The translations under genes and the position numbers were made by a program. From DASZUC01 sp035547775 (GTDB lineage: Bacteria > Patescibacteriota > Saccharimonadia > Saccharimonadales > UBA4665), in the NCBI GenBank assembly GCA_035547775.1, contig DASZUC010000038.1, positions 1 to 6,151 on the forward strand: DNA of 6,151 nt, written 5' to 3'. The notes under the pieces are model-generated. The model worked only from the letters and a program-made list of their open reading frames with translations, was not told where the DNA came from and made no database searches. Every line of letters begins with the position of its first letter. The first letter of the stretch is position 1. Of this stretch, positions 1 to 4,358 are shown piece after piece.

Positions 1-5
1 GACGT

Positions 6-82
6 GGCGGCGTAGCTCAGCTGGTTAGAGCACAGGACTCATAAGCCTGGGGTCAGTGGTTCAAGTCCACTCGCCGCTACCA
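6..82 (+). tRNA. tRNA with CAU anticodon, most likely elongator tRNA-Met
   Basis: A complete cloverleaf is visible. The acceptor stem is 6-12 with 72-78 (closing pair G6-U78 is a wobble), the D-stem is 15-18/28-31, the anticodon stem is 33-37/45-49, and the T-stem is 55-59/67-71 around a TTCAAGT loop. The anticodon loop reads CTCATAA, with CAT at 40-42. A discriminator A (79) and an encoded CCA (80-82) follow. The innermost anticodon-stem pair is an A-G mismatch (37/45). It is not an obvious initiator, because the C1-A72 mismatch and the three G-C anticodon-stem pairs are missing. CAU is shared with tRNA-Ile2, whose C34 is changed to lysidine by TilS (encoded at 3437). The D-arm and the variable loop GGGTC resemble elongator Met, but sequence alone does not exclude Ile2. 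Confidence 0.93.
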
Positions 83-100
83 TTATCAATCGAGCACTCC

Positions 101-838
101 ATGACAGAAGTGTACGCAGTTATCCCCGATTCACATGGCGAGTACGATAAGGTCGCTCGCGTGATTGATGCTACTCAAAATTCAATCAGTACTTATATTT
201 TCGAGGGTGATATCTTTGGTGGGCCGCAACCAGCCAGGCTAGTAGGACTTATACGTGATCTTGGGGAGCGAGCGGTTTCGATTGCTGGTAACCGTGAGTG
301 GGTATGTCGTAACGCCCTAAACGACAGCAACGACTCTTCGTTAGAAGTCTGGCGAGAGGATGTGTGGCCAGGTTACGAGAGAGGACATAGAGGCATTCTA
401 GATAGCTATGGGGTCGAGAAGTCGCCAAATTGGCAAGAAAATGCCGCAAACCTTCGCGAGGTCATGACTCGAAACGGAGACTTAGCCTGGCTCAGCTCGC
501 TGGCTCCGTACTTTGAAACAGATGAATTTGTAGCGGTCCACGCTGGCCCCGTACTGGATAAGCCTTGGGTTGTACAGGCCACCTATCTCGACAGTATCAA
601 TACTCCCAACGGTCGGCTGGAAGACGAGCCGCCCCAGATATTCAGCCATGCGTTAGCCGCTGTTCATGATATTCCGGCATCAGTCGACAATAGAACCTTT
701 ATAACAGGGCACAGTCACTTCCATCTGCCCATCGAACAGCGCACTGCCGAACGCAAAATTTGCCTGGCATCTAATATTCACAATGACGATCCTTTGTTTG
801 TCTGGCGTTCAGACAGCGGCCGAATCCATAGCTACTAA
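101..838 (+). CDS. Metallophosphoesterase (calcineurin-like) family protein with a variant GNRE motif
   Basis: The 245-residue product carries the ordered metal-binding motifs of the calcineurin-like phosphoesterase fold: D10-x-H12 (PDSHG), GDIFGG with D37, GNRE at 63-66, VHAG with H147, and GHSH with H204 and H206. In the family these residues hold a two-metal centre that hydrolyses phosphomono- or diesters (PPP phosphatases, ApaH, PrpE, YfcE types). The substrate cannot be read from the sequence. The His usually present in GNH[E/D] is Arg65; the position also varies in some phosphodiesterase branches (GNCD in YfcE-like proteins). No signal peptide or membrane helix is seen, so it is probably cytoplasmic. 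An upstream in-frame start at 56 lies inside the tRNA, so ATG 101 is the sensible start. No Shine-Dalgarno sequence precedes it and only 18 nt separate it from the tRNA, so readthrough from the tRNA promoter is possible. Confidence 0.85.
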   Translation: MTEVYAVIPDSHGEYDKVARVIDATQNSISTYIFEGDIFGGPQPARLVGLIRDLGERAVSIAGNREWVCRNALNDSNDSSLEVWREDVWPGYERGHRGILDSYGVEKSPNWQENAANLREVMTRNGDLAWLSSLAPYFETDEFVAVHAGPVLDKPWVVQATYLDSINTPNGRLEDEPPQIFSHALAAVHDIPASVDNRTFITGHSHFHLPIEQRTAERKICLASNIHNDDPLFVWRSDSGRIHSY

Positions 839-854
839 TTTTGCTAGCGATATA

Positions 855-883
855 TTGACAATAAAAGTATAATATTGTAAAAT
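855..883 (+). promoter_or_regulatory. Sigma-70-type promoter for the acidic-protein gene
   Basis: A perfect -35 hexamer TTGACA (855-860), a 17-nt spacer and a -10 TAAAAT (878-883, 5 of 6 consensus) are present. The predicted start is near 890, giving a 5' UTR of about 32 nt before ATG 922. A second TATAAT at 868-873 has no -35 at proper spacing. This is the best-formed promoter in the window. Confidence 0.75.
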
Positions 884-906
884 GTTCAAACTTCTATCCA
901 TTAGAG

Positions 907-913
907 AGAGGGG
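907..913 (+). promoter_or_regulatory. Shine-Dalgarno site (AGAGGGG)
   Basis: The purine run AGAGGGG lies 8 nt before ATG 922 and supports that start. An out-of-frame ATG at 914 opens a three-codon mini-ORF (M-R-P) whose TGA overlaps the true start codon as ATGA. It directly abuts the SD, so it is unlikely to be used. Confidence 0.65.
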
Positions 914-921
914 ATGCGTCC

Positions 922-1356
922 ATGAGCTGGTCTCATCAGACGTTTGGAGGGGAGTACGAGAGCTTCAAACAAGCTCTTGAGATCGTCAAGGTTCCGTTTG
1001 AGGAGAATGAGGGTGTTTTAACCTTCGTGACTCCTGACAGTCGCCGAATGGTTGCAGAGAGGTATCTCTCTCGCGACGACGGTGACTGCGACGGAACGAC
1101 CATCTACGATCTCGCTGTGTACGAGGAAGGCCAACGGCCAGAATTGTACACCTGGGTGCGCGACGGCGGTAGCGAGGGTATTACATACCCAGCCCCCAAC
1201 GACATCTGGGAGTTCGAGTACTGCCTCAACGATGGCCACTGGTCTGAGCCGTATTCCGAAGAGGAATACGATGAAGATGAATGGTTGTCGTACCTCGATG
1301 ATGAGTTGTCCGATGAGGACGATGAATTGTCGAGTGAAGGCAGTAAAGATGGTTGA
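922..1356 (+). CDS. Hypothetical acidic protein
   Basis: The 144-residue product matches no family I recognise. Residues 1-107 look like a small folded domain rich in aromatic residues and mixed charge (WSHQTFGG near the start, IYDLAVYEEG at 61-70, DIWEFEYCLNDGHW at 94-107). Residues 108-144 form a low-complexity tail in which 18 of 37 residues are Asp or Glu, with DDELS repeated at 126-130 and 133-137. Such tails can bind basic proteins or mimic DNA, but that is inference. There is no signal peptide or membrane helix. The start is supported by the SD at 907-913 and the promoter at 855-883. The gene ends in tandem TGA TGA stops (1354-1359), and its last codons lie within the first strand of a long-range RNA helix (see 1350-1572). 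Confidence 0.75.
   Translation: MSWSHQTFGGEYESFKQALEIVKVPFEENEGVLTFVTPDSRRMVAERYLSRDDGDCDGTTIYDLAVYEEGQRPELYTWVRDGGSEGITYPAPNDIWEFEYCLNDGHWSEPYSEEEYDEDEWLSYLDDELSDEDDELSSEGSKDG
1297..1332 (+). repeat. Short imperfect tandem repeat, 21-bp period, encoding DDELS twice
   Basis: The 15-bp units at 1297-1311 and 1318-1332 both encode DDELS and differ at a few third positions, offset by 21 bp. They make up part of the acidic tail and look like a small in-frame duplication that has since diverged. Confidence 0.55.
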
Positions 1357-1572
1357 TGATCGAAAGGCCACGAGAGGTCTTTAAGGCGTAAGCCAATCTC
1401 GTCAGATCTCTTATCCCTTGGGGTAAGAGATCATCAATCGCGCCCGGCACAAACCTTTGCTCCATCTTTGGTTTCGCCGCAAGCGCCACCCCAGCCGTGT
1501 CATGGTTTTGGAGAAGTCGTAGCTCGCGCAAGCGAACTATCACCCACTCCTGAATCATCACACGGCTTTTTT
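1350..1572 (+). ncRNA. Candidate structured RNA of unknown class
   Basis: The region holds many helices in order. P1 pairs 1350-1361 with 1429-1440 (12 pairs, two G-U). H1 is 1363-1369/1376-1382. H2 is GGC-GTAA-GCC at 1385-1394. H3 is 1405-1416/1421-1432 with a CTTG loop (its outer four pairs compete with P1). A weaker H4 is 1446-1448/1476-1478 plus 1451-1455/1470-1474. The long hairpin at 1493-1567 is followed by U6. Seven wobble pairs are G-U on this strand and only one position (1523/1536) would be a wobble on the other strand, so the plus strand is the structured one. It begins inside the last codons of the acidic gene, so it may be a 3' UTR element or an RNA processed from that mRNA. I see no separate promoter immediately upstream. 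It does not match tmRNA, SRP RNA or a CRISPR array as far as I can tell. Confidence 0.4.
1493..1572 (+). terminator. Long imperfect hairpin with GCAA loop ending in a U-tract
   Basis: AGCCGTGT (1493-1500) pairs perfectly with ACACGGCT (1560-1567). The stem continues inward with small interruptions through 1502-1508/1552-1558, 1510-1513/1547-1550, 1516-1517/1542-1543, 1519-1522/1537-1540 and 1524-1527/1532-1535, to a GNRA-type loop GCAA (1528-1531). That is 29 pairs in all. Six T (1567-1572) follow the stem, so it can act as an intrinsic terminator for the acidic gene and the upstream RNA. It is far longer than a normal terminator stem, which suggests a second role. Confidence 0.6.
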
Positions 1573-1573
1573 C

Positions 1574-1603
1574 TTGGCGCTAGGATCACGGTTATGCTAT
1601 ACT
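1574..1603 (+). promoter_or_regulatory. Extended -10 promoter upstream of the 1615 ORF
   Basis: TATACT (1598-1603) is preceded by TGC (1595-1597), forming an extended -10. A -35-like TTGGCG lies at 1574-1579 with an 18-nt spacer. The predicted transcript begins near 1610, only a few nt before ATG 1615. The promoter starts directly after the U-tract of the preceding hairpin. Confidence 0.6.
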
Positions 1604-1614
1604 AAAGTCTCAGT

Positions 1615-2415
1615 ATGCCAAGACTATTGGAAACTGAAACGACGATACCGCCAGCAGGCGGTATTTTTTTATCAAAAGGCCTGGTGCGCCAAGAAACACT
1701 CGATTTTGCAGAACGCTATGATGACATTCTGGCTGATGCGGCTGCCGCCCGAGAGCAGCTAAAACTAGGCGGCATCTTTTCGACCACTCCAGAAGGGCTG
1801 CGTCAGCACCAAAAACTGGTCCAGGAATATTTTGGCCTGTGTGGCGATCCGGAACTGCTGCCACCCCAGCTAGAGCGCAAAGCCAAGCTGGAACGCTTGC
1901 TTGGCAAACGAGATGAGCTCATGCGTAGGATTGGCTTGGCCGAAGATGTCACCAGGGTGATTCGCCGCAACAGCGAGCAAATCGTCCAAGATTTCAAACG
2001 CCATAATCGAGCCGGCTATCATCAGCTTGGCCACCATATATATTGGCTGGTTGAGCATGAGTATGCGCTCGGTGAACGGCAACTATTCTTCCGCTGCGAT
2101 CACCCTCGTGAGCCATATTCACTCGTCTACTTTGGTGACGATGCCTTGCCCGTAACCCAGCCCGGTAAACCTGCACCAAAATTTCCGCTTTCCTTGGCAC
2201 CGCACCGCTTGGCGAGCACCAGGGATCGGATTGACCTGCTGCACGATACGCTCGAGGCAGCGCCCTTTACCCGGCAAACAGAAAGTCGACCTGCTCCCAT
2301 GAGCGAGGGAGAATTGCGCATTCTACGCTTGATGGGCGAATTAGTAGTCCCGAAAGCCGAGGTAGAGTGCGGCGCCGACACCGATGGCAATCACCACCAG
2401 CCGAATGGCATATGA
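1615..2415 (+). CDS. Hypothetical protein, unknown function
   Basis: The 266-residue product matches no family I recognise. It is mostly helical and charged over 25-155, with a possible coiled coil at 85-125 (QLERKAKLERLLGKRDELMR), followed by a His/aromatic-rich part (YHQLGHHIYWLVEHEY, 135-150) and a Pro-rich stretch near 183-195. No membrane helices or catalytic motif are evident. The start is uncertain. ATG 1615 lies about 5 nt after the predicted transcript start, like the leaderless layout of tilS and ftsH. However, a strong intrinsic terminator (1645-1670) covers codons 11-19. The alternative GTG 1684 (residue 24) follows an AAAAGG (1674-1679) by 4 nt and would leave the terminator in the leader. 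The last 25 codons overlap the 3' end of the convergent transporter gene, so the C-terminal residues from about 243 are antisense to it. Confidence 0.65.
   Translation: MPRLLETETTIPPAGGIFLSKGLVRQETLDFAERYDDILADAAAAREQLKLGGIFSTTPEGLRQHQKLVQEYFGLCGDPELLPPQLERKAKLERLLGKRDELMRRIGLAEDVTRVIRRNSEQIVQDFKRHNRAGYHQLGHHIYWLVEHEYALGERQLFFRCDHPREPYSLVYFGDDALPVTQPGKPAPKFPLSLAPHRLASTRDRIDLLHDTLEAAPFTRQTESRPAPMSEGELRILRLMGELVVPKAEVECGADTDGNHHQPNGI
1645..1670 (+). terminator. Canonical intrinsic terminator inside the 5' end of the ORF (possible attenuator)
   Basis: A perfect 8-bp stem ATACCGCC/GGCGGTAT (1645-1652/1657-1664) with an AGCA loop is followed by an unbroken T-run to 1670. It lies about 35 nt after the promoter at 1574-1603 and within the first 19 codons of the 1615 reading frame. 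It either ends a short RNA of about 60 nt or acts as an attenuator for the downstream gene. A ribosome initiating at ATG 1615 would cover the stem and could favour readthrough. Confidence 0.75.
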
Positions 2416-3099
2416 GCTGAAGCGCTGACTGAAGCGAGCACCACTGTAGCCGCCAATGGCGCTACCGGCGGCCATGCTTAAACCGAGCGGCCAGTTAAAC
2501 AGATGTGTCGAGTACAGAATCAAAATGTCGACCGTGGCGATGCTGACGCCGGCGATATTCTTGAGGGCGTTCATTTGATGGACATCTCGCAAACTTGTAA
2601 AACTTAAAAATGCCAGCATGATGAAGCCAAAGCCTGGGCCGAAAAAGCCGGCGTACACTGCAACTGGCAGTAATGCCAGCGCGATCAGCCACAGTGTTTG
2701 CAGATTGCGGCTGCGACGGCTGATGTGCCGATGCAGGTGAATATGCAGGTACGGCTGGAAGGCAAAGAGTAAGACAGCAAACAAGATCAAGCCCGGAATC
2801 AAACGGGCGAACTGGTCGTTGGATGTGTGGCGTAGCACAATTGCGCCAACGGCGGCGCCAATAATACAGGGGATCAATAGCACTAAGTAGCGCCTCGGTG
2901 TTTTCTTTAAGTAGCGGCGATAGCCGATTGCCGAGGTTAGCTGACCAGGCAGAATCACCAAGTTGGCGGTGACGTTAGCCACCAGGGGGTTCATGCCCAC
3001 AGCCAACATAATCGGGTAGCCAAGCAGCATGCCACCACCAGCAATGGCATTCATGCCGCCAACGATCAGGCCCACAACAAACAGTAATAACTCTTTCAT
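2341..3099 (-). CDS. Sulfite exporter TauE/SafE family membrane protein (permease)
   Basis: The 252-residue polytopic membrane protein has the two-half pattern of the TauE/SafE (formerly DUF81) family. The N-terminal half has GGMNAIAGGGMLLGYP (14-29) and GMNPLVANVTANL (35-47). The second half has AGFFGPGFGF (150-159), NALKNIAGVS (177-186) and GGYSGARFSQR (216-226). About eight hydrophobic helices are visible (roughly 3-20, 24-50, 71-90, 98-115, 136-151, 155-168, 182-200 and 204-221, with 231-247 last). A His-rich loop (HIHLHRHISRR, 119-129) lies between the halves. Family members are proposed to export sulfite, sulfoacetate or other organosulfur anions across the cytoplasmic membrane; the substrate here is unknown. 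No Shine-Dalgarno sequence precedes ATG 3099. It lies 34 nt downstream of the 88-residue membrane gene on the same strand. Its last 75 bp overlap the convergent ORF 1615-2415. Confidence 0.85.
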   Translation of the reverse strand: MKELLLFVVGLIVGGMNAIAGGGMLLGYPIMLAVGMNPLVANVTANLVILPGQLTSAIGYRRYLKKTPRRYLVLLIPCIIGAAVGAIVLRHTSNDQFARLIPGLILFAVLLFAFQPYLHIHLHRHISRRSRNLQTLWLIALALLPVAVYAGFFGPGFGFIMLAFLSFTSLRDVHQMNALKNIAGVSIATVDILILYSTHLFNWPLGLSMAAGSAIGGYSGARFSQRFSSYAIRLVVIAIGVGAALYLGFRDY

Positions 3100-3123
3100 A
3101 TGTATTTGATTCGACTACGCTTC

Positions 3124-3152
3124 AGTATAACGGTTATGATTTTTGGCGTCGA
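3124..3152 (-). promoter_or_regulatory. Possible promoter for the TauE-like gene
   Basis: On the minus strand, TATACT occupies 3129-3124 and a 4-of-6 -35-like TCGACG occupies 3152-3147 with a 17-nt spacer. The predicted start near 3117 gives a leader of about 18 nt with no Shine-Dalgarno sequence. The site overlaps the end of the upstream 88-residue gene, so the transporter could also be read from that gene's promoter. Confidence 0.4.
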
Positions 3153-3400
3153 GCGAGCCAACGTTGTTTGAGGAAAGACACGGTCAATGTTGATAACGTG
3201 TAACCAATAACTGGCACCAGTGCGTTGATCCACGGACTAATATGCACTACAAAGTGCAAATAAAAGACGACTACTAAATATGTCAGAATCATGATCGAAA
3301 CACGGCGCAACCAGCTGGTTTCCCAGGCTTTGTCGGCTTCGACGCGCTGATTGCGAGCTTCGAGTTTTTCAATTCGCTCAAGCAGTTCTTGCTTCGGCAT
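3134..3400 (-). CDS. Small two-helix membrane protein with an N-terminal coiled coil
   Basis: The 88-residue product begins with a charged amphipathic helix (1-27, ELLERIEKLEARNQRVEADK) that is likely a coiled coil. A WETSWLRR junction (26-33) follows, then two hydrophobic segments at about 34-53 and 57-76 separated by HISPW, and a basic end (KQRWLARRQKS). This predicts a protein with both ends in the cytoplasm. I associate similar small proteins with CPR genomes, but no function is known to me. It is divergent from tilS with only 36 bp between the start codons. It may be transcribed together with the TauE-like gene 34 nt downstream. The start ATG 3400 is preceded by a -10-like box but no Shine-Dalgarno sequence. 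Confidence 0.75.
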   Translation of the reverse strand: MPKQELLERIEKLEARNQRVEADKAWETSWLRRVSIMILTYLVVVFYLHFVVHISPWINALVPVIGYTLSTLTVSFLKQRWLARRQKS

Positions 3401-3406
3401 GCTTTT

Positions 3407-3412
3407 ATCATA
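3407..3412 (-). promoter_or_regulatory. -10 box (TATGAT) for the 88-residue gene, leaderless layout
   Basis: On the minus strand TATGAT spans 3412-3407 and only 6 nt separate it from ATG 3400, so transcription should begin at or next to the start codon. No good -35 is visible. It sits back to back with the tilS -10 (3425-3430). Confidence 0.45.
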
Positions 3413-3421
3413 CGCTAGAGT

Positions 3422-3430
3422 TGTTAAGAT
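3422..3430 (+). promoter_or_regulatory. Extended -10 promoter for tilS, leaderless layout
   Basis: TGT followed by TAAGAT (3425-3430) forms an extended -10 element. ATG 3437 lies 6 nt further on, so the transcript would begin at the start codon. The AGAGG at 3431-3435 is too close to the ATG to serve as a Shine-Dalgarno sequence. No clear -35 is seen. Confidence 0.5.
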
Positions 3431-3436
3431 AGAGGT

Positions 3437-4324
3437 ATGGACGTACGGGTGGCACCTGGAACTTATGTGATCGCCGTTAGTGGCGGTGTTGATTCGATGA
3501 CGCTACTCAACCTCTTGGCTCAACAGCCAGACGTCAAGTTGACTGTGGCCCACTTTGATCATGGAATTCGTGGAGACTCGATTGAAGATAGGCGATTAGT
3601 CCAAAAGGCTGCCAATTTTTATGGCTTGCCATTTGTGTATGGCGAGGGTCATCTTGGCCTACAGGCTAGTGAAGCCGCTGCCCGCGAGGCCCGCTATGCC
3701 TTTTTGCGGCGCGTGCAACAGGCCAGTGGGGCACGGGCTATTATCACCGCCCATCATCAGGACGATGTTCTCGAAACCGCCATACTTAACATGTTAAGAG
3801 GTACTGGGCAACGCGGTTTAACATCGTTGAGCAACCGACATGATATGCATCGGCCGCTGCTCAATGTCAGTAAGCAGACGGTGTTTGAGCACGCCCAAGC
3901 CCACGATTTAGTGTGGCGTGAAGATAGTACCAATCAAGACGAGCGTTATGCACGCAATTATGTACGTCGCCAAGTGCTGCCCCGCCTCACGCCGAGTGAC
4001 CGAGAACGCTTGCACGAGTTAATCGTTACCGCTCGGAGCCTGCAAGCTGAGATTGACGAGATTATTACTACCGCACTCCATCAACAATCACGAGGTGGCG
4101 AGCTCGATCGTACTTGGTTTAATCACTTGCCTCATGCCAGTGCGCGAGAGGTGCTGGCGGGGTGGCTACGAGCCCAAGGGCTGCGTGATTTTGACAAACG
4201 TAAACTCGAACGCTTGGTAGTGGCGGCCAAAACGGCGCGGCCTGGCCGGCAGTTTGATGTGGCTCGTGGCTGGCGTCTCACCGTCGGCAAACAGCGTCTG
4301 GCACTCGCAGGTGCGGAGCGCTAG
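3437..4324 (+). CDS. tilS: tRNA(Ile)-lysidine synthetase TilS (short form)
   Basis: TilS uses ATP to attach lysine to C34 of tRNA-Ile2 (CAU), switching it from Met to Ile decoding of AUA. The 295-residue product has the N-type ATP pyrophosphatase P-loop SGGVDSM (15-21), HFDHGIRGDS (39-48), the TAHHQDDVLETAILNMLRG block (104-122), and the family block EDSTNQDERYARNYVRRQVL (162-181). A helical region resembling the TilS middle domain follows (200-265). The C-terminal substrate-binding domain of E. coli-type TilS (about 430 residues) is missing; short forms of about 300 residues are known, for example in Aquifex, so this is probably not a truncation. ATG 3437 is the only sensible start, directly after an extended -10. 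ftsH follows after 34 nt. tilS next to ftsH is a conserved bacterial order; the hpt gene often found between them is absent here. Confidence 0.95.
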   Translation: MDVRVAPGTYVIAVSGGVDSMTLLNLLAQQPDVKLTVAHFDHGIRGDSIEDRRLVQKAANFYGLPFVYGEGHLGLQASEAAAREARYAFLRRVQQASGARAIITAHHQDDVLETAILNMLRGTGQRGLTSLSNRHDMHRPLLNVSKQTVFEHAQAHDLVWREDSTNQDERYARNYVRRQVLPRLTPSDRERLHELIVTARSLQAEIDEIITTALHQQSRGGELDRTWFNHLPHASAREVLAGWLRAQGLRDFDKRKLERLVVAAKTARPGRQFDVARGWRLTVGKQRLALAGAER

Positions 4325-4350
4325 GCAAAGCATAATGAGGAGGGTATAAT
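4322..4350 (+). promoter_or_regulatory. Promoter for ftsH with perfect TATAAT, nearly leaderless
   Basis: TATAAT at 4345-4350 is a perfect -10. TAGGCA at 4322-4327 matches -35 at 4 of 6 with a 17-nt spacer and overlaps the tilS stop codon. The predicted start is near 4357, zero to two nt before ATG 4359. GGAGG at 4339-4343 looks like a Shine-Dalgarno site but lies upstream of the -10 and 15 nt from the ATG. It could help only on a tilS-ftsH readthrough mRNA. Confidence 0.65.
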
Positions 4351-4358
4351 AGATCGCT

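Noticed and set aside
868..873. TATAAT as an alternative -10 for the acidic gene
   Set aside because: The TTGACA lies only 7 nt before it and no other -35 fits. TAAAAT at 878-883 has exactly 17-nt spacing.
1052..1384. 110-codon plus-strand ORF overlapping the acidic gene
   Set aside because: It is in another frame of a better-supported gene, without its own start signals, and its composition looks like an out-of-frame translation.
1226..1561. Open minus-strand reading frame of 111 codons across the intergenic region
   Set aside because: It has no Shine-Dalgarno site or promoter, starts inside the long hairpin, runs antisense into the acidic gene, and G-U wobble bias favours a plus-strand RNA instead.
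1350..1572. Retron msr/msd, group II intron domain V or tmRNA
   Set aside because: No reverse transcriptase is encoded nearby, the terminal hairpin is far longer than domain V, and there is no tRNA-like end with CCA.
1354..1605. Acidic gene frame stays open for about 80 codons after the tandem TGA TGA, suggesting TGA recoding
   Set aside because: The translated extension is Pro/Ser-rich and not protein-like, two adjacent TGAs argue for true stops, and no other gene here reads through TGA.
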